NCBI GenBank assembly: GCA_022701365.1
Contig: JAKUHH010000118.1
Location: forward strand, 1 to 64,000
Reading direction: 5' to 3'
Origin: Mycocentrospora acerina
Lineage: Eukaryota > Ascomycota > Dothideomycetes > Pleosporales
DNA length: 64,000 nucleotides
Below are positions 22,776 through 34,818 of the stretch, one piece after another. The position numbers were made by a program, and so were the translations under genes. Every line of letters starts with the position of its first letter. The stretch's first letter is position 1. The notes under the pieces were generated by a model. It had not been told where the DNA came from. It saw nothing but the letters and a program-made list of their open reading frames with translations, and searched no databases.

Positions 22776-23655
22776 CTACCATGGCGAAGATTTCCCATAT
22801 CGCGTGATAAACGTACCAACCTCGGCGTCCCTCTTCCCCTGCACAATCTCCAAGATACCCTGTGCGCTGGTTTCTGAGCTTTCAACATGTGGGTTCTTCT
22901 GTCTTTCCTCTCGATCGTTTGTCAAATCCGTAGCAACATAGCCCGGGCAAAAGGCCCAGACCTTGCAGCCAAATGGCTTGTATTCGGCGTATTGGCAAGC
23001 CGTCAGCATGTTGAGCGATGCTTTACTCGTACGATAGGCGGGAGATTGCACAACAGCGTATGGGTTGGATGGATCCGAGCGCTGGGTGATGCTGCCAAGT
23101 TCAGAGGATATGTTGATCACTCTGGGTGACTTTGATGCCTTGAGAAGGGGCACAGCAGCATCAGTCAAGACAGAGACGCCGAAAACATTGGTTTCGTAGG
23201 TGGCGCGCAAGACGTCGCGCGAAGGCCATGAGCGGTCTAGGTACTCTATGGCTATTCCTGTTGTCATTGTGTGAGCCTTGATCATATAAAATGCGATTGA
23301 TTAGGCTTAGCCTCACCGGCGTTGTTGATGAGGACATCTAGGCGGCCAAAATCTTGTTCGATTTTCTTGACTGCCGAGGCAATGGACGCATCGTCGGTGG
23401 TGTCCAATTGCACAAGGCTTAGAGTGCCTTGAGGATTCTTTGCTCGAACTTGCTCAATGACTTTGTCGCCTTTGGTTAGGTTGCGGGCGCCCATGATGAC
23501 ATGGTAGGAAGGGTTGTCTGATACAAGCCTGATGGTCGTGTCAAGACCAATTCCGTTTGTTGAACCTGCTGGTGTGAGCCGAGACATGTAAAAGGGAAAA
23601 AACAACAAAGCCTACCTGTGATCAGGATGACCTGCTTGTCTGAATGGGTGGACAT
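22776..23655 (-). CDS. short-chain dehydrogenase/reductase (256 aa)
   Basis: Three exons: 23655-23616, 23565-23317, 23257-22776. The last acceptor (CAACAG) was chosen because it yields LINNAGIAIEYL in frame. Classical SDR features: the first exon join gives VILITGSTNGIGLDTTIRL, the nucleotide-binding TGxxxGIG motif; MGARNL for cofactor selection; LDTTDD; the NNAG motif; INISSELGS with the catalytic Ser; and YRTSKASLNM with the catalytic Tyr and Lys. The basic residue after the second strand (GARN) suggests NADP(H). Carbonyl-reductase-like; substrate unknown. It converges with the permease, 128 bp apart, so membership in the MAL unit is possible but unproven. Confidence 0.93.
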
Positions 23656-24913
23656 ATTTGGAATGCAAAGAAAGATGGCGAGAATTGGTGGTAGTAATAT
23701 TATCTAGAGCCTTAAGCGTCGAGAGCGAAGTTCAGTGTCTGCAAAATGATGACGGGCGAATTCATACTTATATAGACGCACGAGTATCGTAATTACGAGC
23801 TCTCAAAGGCCAATGTAATAATCGCGGTTCGGAGATGTCAAGTCGAAACTGTTTGTTGTCGGATATAGGCCTGTTGATCTGTCTAAACGCCGAGGGTGTT
23901 GGAAAAGCCGACCATTCGGCCCGCTCGAGGACGGCCATTCTGCGCCTTGATCTTATTCGCACTGTCTTAAGACAGTATGATTTGAACGTACGGTGAGGAA
24001 TCGGATAGGTAGCTATATGTAGTGTAGCTTAGGAAACTAACTTCTGTTATCGTTTAATATAACAACTTTACACAAAGCGTGATTTGATTTTCTGCTAGGC
24101 TTTATAAATTACCTGTTAACTTTACAAGTTCTTTGTTTTGCAGTTATTGCAGTTTCAATAGTCATGATTATAGTTTCTTTCCATCGTCTTTATTATTGTT
24201 TTCTAGACCTAATTTAGAAGCCTGTGTAAACTAAACGTTGCAATTATACCTTCCTGAGACAACCTAGTTCTTATTTCACGTTTTAGTATGTTTAGTAAGG
24301 AATCTCTAGTGCTTCACGTCCCATAACAGTTGTTGTAAGCGACATGTTATAAGTGGCATATGTAGGGTGGCTATAGACAATGAAGCAGAAAAACAGATGA
24401 TGCAGTTTTTTGTTTACGTTGAACCAAGCTGAGCTAGGCTGTGGTGTTGCAATGACGTATCGCAAGCATACTGGTGCACGGTGGACTTGATGTCCAGCGG
24501 CAGAAGTGTAGCGCGAAAGAGCTATGCGGGTATACACTTGACTTGTGATACGACACTGATTGTAGGCACAAGCAATGGGCGCTATCCTCGAGCACACATC
24601 TTGTGGTGGTGGCGGCGAGGTGGCAGCGTGGCGTGCCTCTAGTTCCATGGTAGGTAGTCTAGAACAGACGTCGATCGATCCCCGCGATGACGTAACGTAC
24701 CGTGGCAGCTAACAACCAAGACCAGGCCGCAACGACGACATGATTGCTCCGGCGCAGAGACGATTCTGATATCATCCTGACAATCAAAGTGCAAAGCCGC
24801 CTCGACGAGAAACCGGCCCTCTCCAATACATATACACATACACATCCAAGAAGCACAACATCACATCGACATCAACACCAACACCAACACCAACACCAGC
24901 GTCAACACAAACC
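23656..24913. other. AT-rich intergenic segment and leader of the next gene
   Basis: The part at about 24000-24300 is conspicuously AT-rich and free of ORFs, resembling degraded repeat sequence. A 118-codon minus-strand ORF (24292-24648) has no family features and is not annotated. The last 45 bases before the ATG at 24914 contain a (CAACAC)n-like repeat, presumably an unstructured 5' leader. Confidence 0.5.
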
Positions 24914-26496
24914 ATGCAGACTTATATGAACAAGCTGCGGCGGCTGTCGAGGCAGCCCGAAGTGCCCGTCGAGCCAAAGCAGCAGGAAGTGCCCAAGACG
25001 CAGGAAGTACCCAAGGCCCAGGAGCCCACACTCGCCACACCCAGTGAGCCCGCAGATGCGCCTGCAAATGCACACACACATACGCCGCCCGCACCAGTCA
25101 TCACGACGCCCAGTGAGGAGCCCGGCATCGACCCCGTCCTGGACGAGGAGGACGAGCAGTTCCTCGAGCGCCTCACTGCCATCGCCAAGGAGCCCGAGAG
25201 CACGCCGCCTCCCCTGCCCACTCGGCCAACGGAAGCCGTCAGCCCCCTAGGCGAGCGGAAGTTGGGCAAGAATGCGCAGGAGGCCCTGATGGATGGTGCG
25301 AACCAGATTCCGCTGCCCTCGAGTCCGTCCGAGGCTAATGCGGCAAGCGCAGACAAAGGCAAGGGCAAGAAGACGGTCCTGTCCTATTTCCCCTTTGATA
25401 GGTTCAAGAAGACGGAAAAGGACAAGGAGCCAGCGCCCAAGACGACCAAGAGCGCCATCAGCGGAAAGGACAGGGCGCAGTTTGCCGACGATCTCCGCGA
25501 TGCAGTCGAGGCGTCCAAGGCTGCCGACCTCACCGAGCAGCAGCGCGAGAACAAGGAGCTCACACAGATCCTCGACGACCTCAACCTCTCAGCCGTCAAC
25601 AACCGAGTCTTTTCTTTCAGCAAGGAGTCGGAAGAACTCCTCGGCAAGTTCACCCTCGTCCTCAAAGACGTTGTCAACGGCGTGCCCACGGCCTACAACG
25701 ACCTCGAGAAGCTTTTCACCGACTACGACGCCCAGCTGAAGAAGATGTACGGCAGCCTGCCCCCCTTCCTGCAGAACATGGTCAAGAGCCTGCCCGCCAA
25801 GCTCACAGCCACCCTCGGTCCCGAGTTGCTCGCTGCACAAGCAGAGAAGCCAGGCTTCGACGCGAAGAGCAAGAGCAAAAAGTCGAGGATTCCTGGACTT
25901 CCCACAATCCCGAGTCTGAAGCAGCTTGTATCTGCCCAGGGCGTCGTGGCAACAGCCCTCAAGAGCATCCTCAACTTTCTCAAGCTCCGTTTCCCAACCC
26001 TGGCCGTGGGTACAAACCTCATTATGAGTTTGGCCGTCTTCCGTACGTGTCTCTCTCTTTTTCTACATTTTCCTTTATATATACATCTCTCTAGTCCCTA
26101 GAAACTACCCCTCTTGAACCCTATGCAAACCACTAACAACAGCACACAGTACTCCTCTTCGTCTTTTGGTACTGCCACAAGCGCGGCCGCGAAGTCCGCC
26201 TCGAGAAGGAGCGTCTCTCAGCGGAGAATGTTGATTCGGCCGCGGGAAGCAGCACGTCCTCGATCAACAACACCAACGACGACAACGATTCCATCTTTGG
26301 CGACAAGAAGAAGCCTGCCAAGCCTGCTACTGAGAGTGACGTAGAGCGACCGATTCCCCCGCTCATTATCAGTGACGGTAGAGACGAGGCCATCGATCCA
26401 GTCACAGTGAACGACTTTCCCAGCGTCTCGCATCTACCTGAGCCGAACGTGGCAAAGACTCCTGAGCTGGTTGTCAAAGGACCGGAGAGCAAGTAA
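24914..26496 (+). CDS. conserved-looking hypothetical membrane protein (491 aa)
   Basis: Two exons, 24914-26042 and 26150-26496; the 107-nt intron interrupts the single membrane helix and splicing gives LIMSLAVFLLLFVFWYC. The first 190 residues are Pro/Glu/Lys-rich and disordered (repeats of EVPK.QE), followed by a predicted helical region (about 200-330) with KFTLVLKDVVNGVPTAYNDL and DYDAQLKKMYGSLPPFLQNM. One transmembrane helix (about residues 367-383) is followed by a charged tail of about 108 residues. No signal peptide. This looks like a cytosol-facing anchored protein of an internal membrane or the plasma membrane. I do not recognise a named family. Confidence 0.8.
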
Positions 26497-26792
26497 GAAG
26501 TGGAGAAGTGGTGGGGAGGGTAGTTTTTTACCGTGGTTCAGATTGAGATTTCCTTTGCGTATATACCCGTAGTGTTTCTTTTTTTTTCTGTCTTTCTTCC
26601 TTTTATTTTGTCCCAGTGATACTTTGCACGACTCATGACAAATTATGCACACACAAAGACACATAAATATAAAGATTTGTAAAAGATGATCTCGTGCGAT
26701 GGGAATGCTAAAATAAACACCCTATTTTTGAAGCCCCGCCATCTAATTCGATCTAAGTTAATTCGATTCCCGCCCCCTTGCTGAACCCCCTC

Positions 26793-28296
26793 TCACGCCC
26801 CGGGTTTCCTCGCCGAAAACTGCACCACCTCAAAATAGGCGTGTACTTTTCTCTCCTTGAGCCCATTTCTAAACTTTGCAATAAAGACCTGTGCCTCGAC
26901 GGCCGACCACCCCATGACTCTGGTTAGTAGAAACAGCCCCCACCCTTCAGCGCCCTGTGTGCAATGCAAAAAGTTCCACCTCCCCAGCTCCTTCATGTGC
27001 GGGTCAGCCGGCCAGCCATTCACGGGGACTTTAAACACTTGCTCCCTGACGTCGACGAAGCCCTGGTTCTTGACATAGGTGCTGAGGTTCCAGACTTCGA
27101 AGAAGCTCTTGCCAAACTTGTTGGAGGCCTCGTGGAAGATGTCGCTCCACTGGGAAAGGACGTGATCGGGGCTTAGTGTGCCGTCGTCGGATTTGAACTG
27201 GATGCTCATTTCGAGTTGGTGCAGATAGCCGCCTGGCTGCAGGTGGGTGTAGACTTGGGCGTAGAGGGCGGGCCAGTCGGCAATGGAGCCGTATAGGCCG
27301 CGGATGTTGATCATGTCAAAGGTTGAGGGCGGGTATGTCCATGGGGAGGTGACGTCGTCGATTTCAAATTTGCAGTTGGGAGGGGTGAAGGAGGGTTGGA
27401 TTGGGGAGAGGTCTACGCCGATTATTTCGGCGCCGGGGTGTTCTGGGGTTGTGGGGTTAGATTTTGGGTGGTTGGAGGGTAAGAAAGAAAGGAAGGGAGG
27501 GAGGAAGGAAGGAAGGAAGGAAGAAAGGAAGGAAGGAAGAAAGGAAGGAAGGAAGAAAGGAAGGAAGGAAGAAAGGAAGGAAGGAAGAAAGGGAATGCAA
27601 GAAGAAAAGGTAAAGCATAGAGCGTACCGTCTGCCATGTCCATGCACCAGATTCCTGTGCCGCAGCCGAGATCGAGGATCCGCTGGGGGTTCTGGATGGG
27701 CGCTAGGTGTAGCTTGTTGTTGAGAAGGATCAGGAACATGTGGTGAGCAATGTCGAGCTGGTCGTTTTGTGCTTCGTCATTTGGTCCCCAGTACTCGCCT
27801 TCTCTGAACTTGTGGTAACGGCGGCCATTTTCGTAGCGGTGCTTCCAGATGGTGGAGGGAATGGATGTCGTGTCACTCAGGTGGTCGTCGTCTCCATAGG
27901 CAGAGTCCAGGTCGTCTGGGTTAGCATCCTCGTCGTCCTGCTCGGTGGTCAGCAAAGGGATCCCGCATGTTCAAATGGGAACTGCTAAGCGTGGTGGACA
28001 TGGTGTGCATTTCATGTTCTATGGAATCTTTGACTACTCGAAACACTTACAGCTGCGGCAATTGCGGGGGCTTGCTGCGTGGCCGATGGGCCAGATAGCG
28101 GTGCTCGTGCATCTGACTCTGACGTAGAAGCGTGCGCCCGCGGGGGTTCTGTGGACGTCTCTCCTACAGCCGGCGCAGGCGCAACAGGTATTGAGCTGTC
28201 TCCAGTTCCCGTTCCAGGTGCATTGTTAGATTGAGATGTAGGTACACCTGTGTCTCTAGAAGAAGTCGGCACGACCCCTTGGTTTGCTGCTGACAT
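26793..28296 (-). CDS. LaeA-like SAM-dependent methyltransferase (401 aa)
   Basis: Three exons: 28296-28051, 27937-27628, 27442-26793. Residues 1-82 are disordered (Pro/Ser/Thr-rich). The class I methyltransferase core begins around residue 150: RILDLGCGTGIWCMDMADEH (motif I, SAM-binding glycines), AEIIGVDLSPIQPSFTPPNC (acidic ribose ligand), FEIDDVTSPWTYPPSTFDMI, the post-motif GGYLHQLE, and a long helical C-terminal part. The segment order and YHKFREGEYWGPNDEAQND just before the core are typical of the LaeA/TAM-domain group of fungal methyltransferases, several of which affect secondary metabolism. Its second intron is 185 nt and filled with a GGAA/TTCC microsatellite. Divergent from a P450. 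True LaeA orthology is not claimed. Confidence 0.88.
27482..27592. repeat. (GGAA/GAAA)n microsatellite inside a methyltransferase intron
   Basis: About 110 bp of GGAA with interspersed GAAA units on the plus strand, which in the sense of the gene is a TTCC/TTTC polypyrimidine tract upstream of the intron acceptor at 27443. Expected to be length-polymorphic. Confidence 0.9.
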
Positions 28297-29146
28297 GTTG
28301 ATGGTAGGTGTTTCAACGTCCAACTGCGCCGCACGCTCTTGCAGGGACACGATCGGCTCGGAACGTTGCTGCAGATAAGCGATGAACTATAATTCCCTGG
28401 GGGGTATATTCCTCTGGAGCACACGTCTCGGGAAGAGGGCAGTGACGGAGGTGGGCAAGAGGGGGATCTCACTGGCCTATAACGTCCGAGTCGACGTTGA
28501 CAGGAAGTCAGGCAGCGAACCACTGCCCGGTTCTGCATCGTGGCCTGCGAACAACGCGACAGCCGACCGCACGTTCGGCCGGGTGAAGGCATCGCTGATG
28601 CATGCTGGATCGCATCGGCGGGTAAAAACGTGGTCGACACCCTGTATAGTCACGCAAGCTTGCGCCTTTGCAGCGTAGAGAGACGGACTAGGTGGGTTTG
28701 GTGCTCGCGGCCTGTTTGGGCATGTCGAGGTTGGCCAGTTTGAGTGCTGTTGACCGAAGTTGGCACATGCAGCAGACGACACATGTTTGCTAACGCATGC
28801 AATGCATCACAGCGAGCTCGCACAGTGCGGAGCGGCGGCCGCAAACGTCGAGTCGAGTCGGGGCAGGCGTGCCGTGCTTCCCCGCTGTCATGCTCGGCGA
28901 CGCCAGACGCATGCAATCGCGGGCGTCGCGCCTGGCCGGGACAAGCATTTGCAGTCGAGTGCAAGCACGACAATGCTAGGCACAACAAGACAATGCTAGG
29001 CCCAACCTCTCTAGCGCTCGCGGCCCTCTGTGTGTCCTGCCGACGACAGCGTTGCCCCTGCCCGCCGCCTCTCATCAACCTCGAGGCACCCCACCGATCG
29101 CAGCTCTGAGCAAATCCTTCACGTCAGTTGGTCCCCTTACTCAAGC
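28297..29146. other. divergent methyltransferase/P450 intergenic region
   Basis: 850 bp, GC-rich toward the P450 side. ORFs on both strands lack family features and look like chance ORFs in GC-rich sequence. Presumed bidirectional promoter. Confidence 0.5.
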
Positions 29147-30950
29147 ATGGCTACCGGTGGTTTGGGTGCGCTGCTGGGGTTCGTCTCCCAGCACCTGTTG
29201 CTAATCGCTGCTGCCCTTTCCGCCTGTGCCGCCGTGGGTCGCGCTCGACAGTACTGGCGTCTGAGGCACTTCAAGGGCCCCGCGACCACGGGCTTCTCGT
29301 GGTTGTGGCACTCCAAGGCCGTCATCAGCGGCCAGGCCCACCGACACTACGGCGACGTGACGGAAAAGTACGGTATGTCAGGGTAACGTGACATGGCGGA
29401 GCATGCTTGTGAACATGGCCAGCACTGCACCGCACTGGCCATGGCGGATACAAGGCGTGCGAGAACTCGACAAAAAGTGCTGACGGACGCTGCAAAGGGC
29501 CAATTGCGAGGGTCTCGCCCGAGCACCTCATCACATCTTCGCCAGAGCTGTGGGCGCGCATCAATGGCGTCCGCTCGCCTTATCGACGGGCGCCCTGGTA
29601 CTATCACGCTGCCCGCTTCGAGCCTGGCAAGGACAACGTCTTCACTGATTGTGACAACGACAGCCATGATGCGAGGCGCAAGAAGATGACCTCTGGGGTG
29701 AGTCGCAAATAGAGTTTGAAGCTGCCCAATGACTCGTGCGCCCACGGCTATGGAGCCCCAACGCACTCCGACCAGCTTCAGAGCAACACCAAGAAGCTAA
29801 CCCGTCTCAGTACTCGGGCAAAGAGAACCCAGCCCTGGAGTCGTCCATCGACGGCCACGTCAAGGAACTTGTCAGCCTAGTCCGAAAATATGCTCAGCCA
29901 GCTTCGTCGACCAACGTCTCTCAGCCCATGGACTTGGCCAAGAAAATTCCATTCTTCACCCTCGATGTCATCAGCCATGTCGGTCTCGGGAAAGCATTCG
30001 GCGACCTCATCGCCGACGAAGACGTGAACGACTACCTCAAATCCTCCGAGGAAGGCCTTAAGATCGGGAACACGGCGTTTGCTCTCGGCCTCGCCTGGCT
30101 CCGCGAGGTCCCCATCATCGGACCAGCCATCAGTCCCTCTGAGAAAGATGTCTCCGGCTACGGAAGGATGATGGCAGAGGCCCGAAAGATAGTCAACGAC
30201 CGCAAATTACGCTCTACAGAAGACAAGTCCGACATGCTCGCCTCCTTTATCCGTAACGGCATCTCCGGCGACGACCTCTTCCAAGAAGCCTTTGAGCAAA
30301 TCCTCGCTGGATCCGACACTACCGCAGCTGCCATCCGTACCATCCTCCTTTACGTCATAACCCACTCACGCGTCTATACCAAACTCCAATCCGAAATTGA
30401 TGCAGCCGTCAAATCAGGTGTTGCCCCACCATCCCCGGACGTCATCCCGGACACAGAAGCACGCCGCCTGCCGTACCTCAGCGCCGTCGTCCGGGAAGGC
30501 ATGCGCGTACACCCGCCCGTCGTCAACCTCTTCTCCCGTATTGCCCCGGATGCTGGCGACGCCGTCACCATTGACGGCACCGAGTACTTCATCCCCGGCG
30601 GCACCATGATCGGCTACTCGGCGTGGAGCATGCACCGCAACAACCGGGCTCTGTACGGCGCCGACGCGGCGATTTTCCGCCCGGAGCGCTGGTTCGTCGA
30701 CGAAACTAGTCTTGAAGGGAAAGACCACCTGGCAAGAATGACAAAGACGAATGATATGATTTTCGGCCATGGCAGGTGGCAGTGTCTGGGCAAGACGATT
30801 GCGTTGGTCGAGGTGCACAAGTGCATTTTTGAGCTGCTGAGGCACTTTGATCTTGCCATTGTGGATCCCCATGAGCCGTGGCATGCAACAAATTCACTGG
30901 GGCTGTGGGAAATCAGTGACATGTGGGTGAATGTAACGTTGAGGCCATAG
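29147..30950 (+). CDS. cytochrome P450 monooxygenase (521 aa)
   Basis: Three exons: 29147-29372, 29498-29697, 29811-30950; introns of 125 and 113 nt are longer than the local norm but keep frame (EKYGPIARVSPEHL, MTSGYSGKENPALE). An N-terminal anchor (LLGFVSQHLLLIAAALSACA) predicts ER membrane location facing the cytosol. The P450 landmarks are complete: I-helix AGSDTTAAAI, K-helix EGMR (ExxR), FRPERW, and the heme loop FGHGRWQCLGKTIALVE with the axial Cys. The spacing FGxGRxQCLGK and the short C terminus resemble the fungal pisatin-demethylase-like and benzoate-hydroxylase-like group, but substrate cannot be inferred. Divergent from a LaeA-like methyltransferase. Confidence 0.94.
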
Positions 30951-31647
30951 GAGGTTAGTTGGTCTTGGTAGCTTGCCAGACAAGGAAGGAGAGTGGAACT
31001 GGTGTGCTTTTTTACGAATATACACATTTTTGATGAGTAAATTACAAAGTGTGTCTAGACTGTCTGTTGGAACATCTGCAATCATATCATATCATATCAA
31101 GTCTTTGAAGCTCTTCGGCCAGTAGCAGCAGACTTGTGCTCAGCCCAAGAATCCCACTTGCTTGCCGGTAGTGATGGCGATGATGACGGTGATAATGATG
31201 ATGATGTAAAGCGCTGTTCAAGGAAGAGAAGAAAAAATACTCAACAAGACGAAGCAAGGCAGCATTTTTTTTGTTTGAAAAAAAATTCGTCTCAAGTACA
31301 AATTCGTGAGCGTGAAGATTCCATTTGGGGAAGAGAAAAAAAAAGACTATCCAACAGACTCCCATATCCGAAAGAAAACGCACAATAGGTATCTCGGAGA
31401 TGATGATCCAATCCAACTAACCCCTTTCAACTCCAACGACGACGACAACACCATCACTCCTTTCCTTTGGGCAAAGCCCAAACGCCATTCACTACCTGTA
31501 AGCAAAATCCTTGGCACCCCACCCCCCTAAGCAAAGCAGATGATTAACCAATCAAGCAATCAAACAAAACAACACCATCGTGACTTCGTTACCCATCTCG
31601 TCCAGCTTCAACATACGCACATACACACAAATGCATGCATGCATGCT
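30951..31647. other. convergent 3' region between P450 and NDC80
   Basis: About 700 bp with (GATGAT)n-like and A-rich stretches and an (ATGC)4 repeat just beyond the NDC80 stop (31631-31646). No gene is seen. Confidence 0.5.
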
Positions 31648-34087
31648 TTACTCCTCATCCATGTCCTCGTCTTGCTGATCCTCTCCCTCAGCAAGCTCAT
31701 CCTGCTCCTCACAGCTGCGCTCCACTTCATCCGCAATAAACTGCTCGTACTCCTCGAGACTGCGCTGCACATGCAGCTTGAACCGCACAATGTCGTCGAG
31801 CATGCGCTCGATTTCCGTGTGGAGTTCCTCGCGGAGCGTGTTGGCGCGGAGCTGGAGTTGTTCGTATCTGTTTTTTTCGAGCGTGTGGTTAGCATGATGC
31901 TGGTGGGGAGAAGAGGTTGTAAAAGGTTTATTCGTTGCGAGGAGGGACTTACTCAATGTTGACGGCCATCTCTCTTTGTACCATTAGTTGCACCGACTCG
32001 CCGAGCCCGCTGCGCATGCGTGAGAGCTCCTTTTCCATGCGCTCAATCTGCGCGTCACTCTGGCTTTTCTGCGTGTTTGTAATCTCGCGCAGCTTTTCCA
32101 ACTCTTCTTCTGCCTGTGCGACCCGGTGACCCAGTGCTTCTACTTCGGCTTGCTTGTCGTCCATGGCTTCTTTGATCTTGTCGAGCAGGTCGTGATTGTT
32201 CATATCTGCTTCTAGCGCCGCGTTTCTTCGCTCCGCAATCTCTTTGCGGAGGCTGAGAATGTTGGATTTTACCGTGCCACGCAGATCGAGGTTGAGAAGG
32301 TGGTGCGGTGAATAGCCTATCCCGGAATCGTGGAGTAGGCGGTCTGATGGTTCTTGAGAAGAGCCGCCCATTTGCGAGCCGGAGAAGTTGGGACCGTCGG
32401 TTACTGTGAGGACGAGCTCATAATCTTGACCCTTTGCGTTGACGGCTGTGGAGGGTATAACGCCGATCTGGTAGCCTAGGTTGTTGTAGCGTTCGATTGT
32501 CTGCTCGAGATCGTCGAGTTTTCGGGACGCGGCCAGCTCTTTTTCTGCTACGCGCTTTTTCGACTCTTCGAGGCGTGTTGAAGTTGCTTGGAGGGCGGAA
32601 TCCAATCGTTCTTTTTCGTTCGCCATGCGATCAATGTCTGCTATGGTCATGCCTCGGCCATCAATAATAGCCTGAAGCTCTTGCTGCTCCTTCTCCGACA
32701 CTTCCAGCTCGGCCTCGATCTCCTCAATGCTCTTCTCCAGGAATGAACATCGGTCTGAATATTTCTTGACCTTGGTCTCCATCGAGTTGTTGTAGTTTTC
32801 AAACTTGATGCGATCCTCTTCAAGGATCTTGATTTGCTCTTCTAGCTTTTGTATTCTGGGCCCAGACTTTCCAAGCTCTTCGATCTGGTCTTGGAGATAC
32901 TTGTGCTCAGCTTCGAGCAACTTGACTTGCTCGTGGTGCTGCGAGTTTGACGACTCGAACTTCCGGGCCATGGCGTCAACGTGGGGCTGGATGTGGCGGG
33001 CTTGAGCGTCTGCATCGTCATCGTCGTCTTCGGCTGATAGCCAAGTGCTGTAGGCGTCTGTCAGGAAATCGAAGATGATTCGGTCGCCAGAGACGTCGTA
33101 ACCAGCCTCAAAGCAGGCATCGTCGTATGAACCCGCCTCGTATGCCTGCATAAGACGCGCAAGCTGCATCATCCAGTGGAGCAGTCCCAGGAAGGTTGAC
33201 CAATTGTTTCCTCCTACAGCCGCAATCTGCGACTTCATGATAGACTTCTCAAAGGGATAGCGCATCTGCTTTAGAAGGATGGGGACCTCTTGGTCGATTG
33301 ATTTTTGGAATCGGTAGCTGGGGTCGATGCGGTTGTACAGCCACTGGAACATGCTGTTGAAGTCCTTTTGGGTCGGCGACGTCATAGCTTTGTTGGAGAG
33401 TACATGCTTCGACTCCATCTCGAAGTTGTTGTGCGTCAGATACTCGAGAAGCTCCTGTGCCAAGTGCGACCGCGTGCTTGCATCTTTGAGTCGTCGTGGG
33501 TCTGGAGGGGGTACGGCTGGAAGGGGCGCCGTCTGGAAAAACGACTGCTTGATGCCCGACTGGCCAGGGCCATGTGATTGTCGCGATTTGAACACGCTGC
33601 TGCGCCGTTGCGCGCTTTGCTCGAATGTTGGGGCTGACGAGGATGGTGCTGGGGTCTGGAAGAGAGACGCGCCTGGCGCAAAACTCTTCCTCCCGCTGCT
33701 CGCGCCACCAAACACGTTGCTCGTAGAATTGCGGTGGACAGACTGGAAGCCCTGCTCGGCAAGATTTGTGCCCGAGGAAGAGCGCTGGAAGAGGGGCTGG
33801 CTTGGACGGCCTGGTGCCAGCGACATCCTGCTCCCTGATTGCGAGCGCGCATTGTTGGGGGGGAACTGAGGCTGCTGCATGCCTGATATGGAGCTTTGGC
33901 GCTTCATGGCGGACGAGGGCATGGGAATCGCAGAGACGTTTGTGCTGACGGGGCCAAGAGTCTGCGCGCGTGGTTAGAGAAGGAGAGAAGGAAGCAGGTG
34001 GGGTGCAACGGGAAGGCGCGCGAAGGAGGAGGGGAGATGTACCTCGCGCGGACGGCGGACCGAGAACATGCCCGACTCTTGGGACAT
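31648..34087 (-). CDS. NDC80: kinetochore protein NDC80/HEC1 (757 aa)
   Basis: Three exons: 34087-34043 (15 codons), 33961-31953, 31867-31648; introns of 81 and 85 nt. The small first exon encodes MSQESGMFSVRRPRE and joins TLGPVSTNVSAIPMPSSAMK, the basic N-terminal tail that contacts microtubules. A calponin-homology domain follows (about residues 140-290: LAQELLEYLTHNNFEMESKH, DFNSMFQWLYNRIDPSYRF, GGNNWSTFLGLLHWMMQLAR). The rest is a long coiled coil (LLEAEHKYLQDQIEELGKSG, IKILEEDRIKFENYNNSMET) with an interruption near NLGYQIGVIPSTAVNAKGQD that matches the loop region. NDC80 is the microtubule-binding subunit of the NDC80 complex (with Nuf2, Spc24 and Spc25). The acidic C terminus ends in EDMDEE-like residues. 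Confidence 0.96.
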
Positions 34088-34818
34088 GGCAAGAGGTGTT
34101 CCAAGATGTCTGAACGCACCCGAGTAAAGTTATGCAGTTGGCTGATTTGAATATCTCTCCACGGAGGATGGTATGGCAAGTGATGCGCGGTAGGGCTGTA
34201 ACGGCCGTGTTTATGCACGCACTGCCCGCTTGTTTTGTTGTGAGAGACAGGGTCCCCACACGTCCCATGGCAACGCGCTAGGCCGCGTGCATCCTCATTG
34301 GCCGCCACCATGCATGTTTTTGTGTGTTTACCTCGCATGGCCTGCACAGGAGACGCGCCGCCGTCACAAGCAAGCAAGTACGAAGACGGCAGTACGGTGG
34401 GGCAGGATGAATGTTGAATGTTGAACGGTGAAGGTAAAGTAGATGATGATCCTGTAGGGGCAGTGAAAATGCCCGCCGTAAAGCGCCCGCCCAAGAAGCC
34501 ATGTCCGCAAGCACCAAACGGGAAGTAAACATGTCCAAAAAAAAATAATGCTGCTAATCCGCTCATCCGCCCCAGCCCGCTCAGCCAAAGTGCTGTCCTG
34601 TCCCAAGATCCAAGATGCGCCTCCAACCATGCAGCCTCCATCGCTATCCTGTCTTGACTGGGGGTATCATGTGCCTGTGCAAGCAGAAGAAATGTCCGCA
34701 ATTTTCAAAATCCTAATTCGTGCTCCTGAGAAAAGAAGAAAACAGTATCATAAAACCAAAGTCCCTACCAGCATTGCGTCATGAAAGTGCCGCCGTCCCA
34801 AACACTTGAACCTCCTAT
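34088..34818. other. NDC80 upstream region
   Basis: About 730 bp containing the NDC80 promoter and the 3' flank of the next minus-strand gene. Long chance ORFs cross the NDC80 first intron here and are not annotated. Confidence 0.5.

Noticed and set aside
24292..24648. 118-codon minus-strand ORF
   Set aside because: ATG-initiated but without recognisable features; it covers part of an AT-rich, relic-like interval.
28744..29109. ORFs between the methyltransferase and P450 genes
   Set aside because: GC-rich overlapping ORFs on both strands with Arg/Ala/Cys-biased composition and no domain.
33249..34268. 339-codon minus-strand ORF overlapping the NDC80 first intron
   Set aside because: It is the wrong frame of NDC80 exon 2 read through the intron, with no domain. 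The correct frame encodes a full NDC80.
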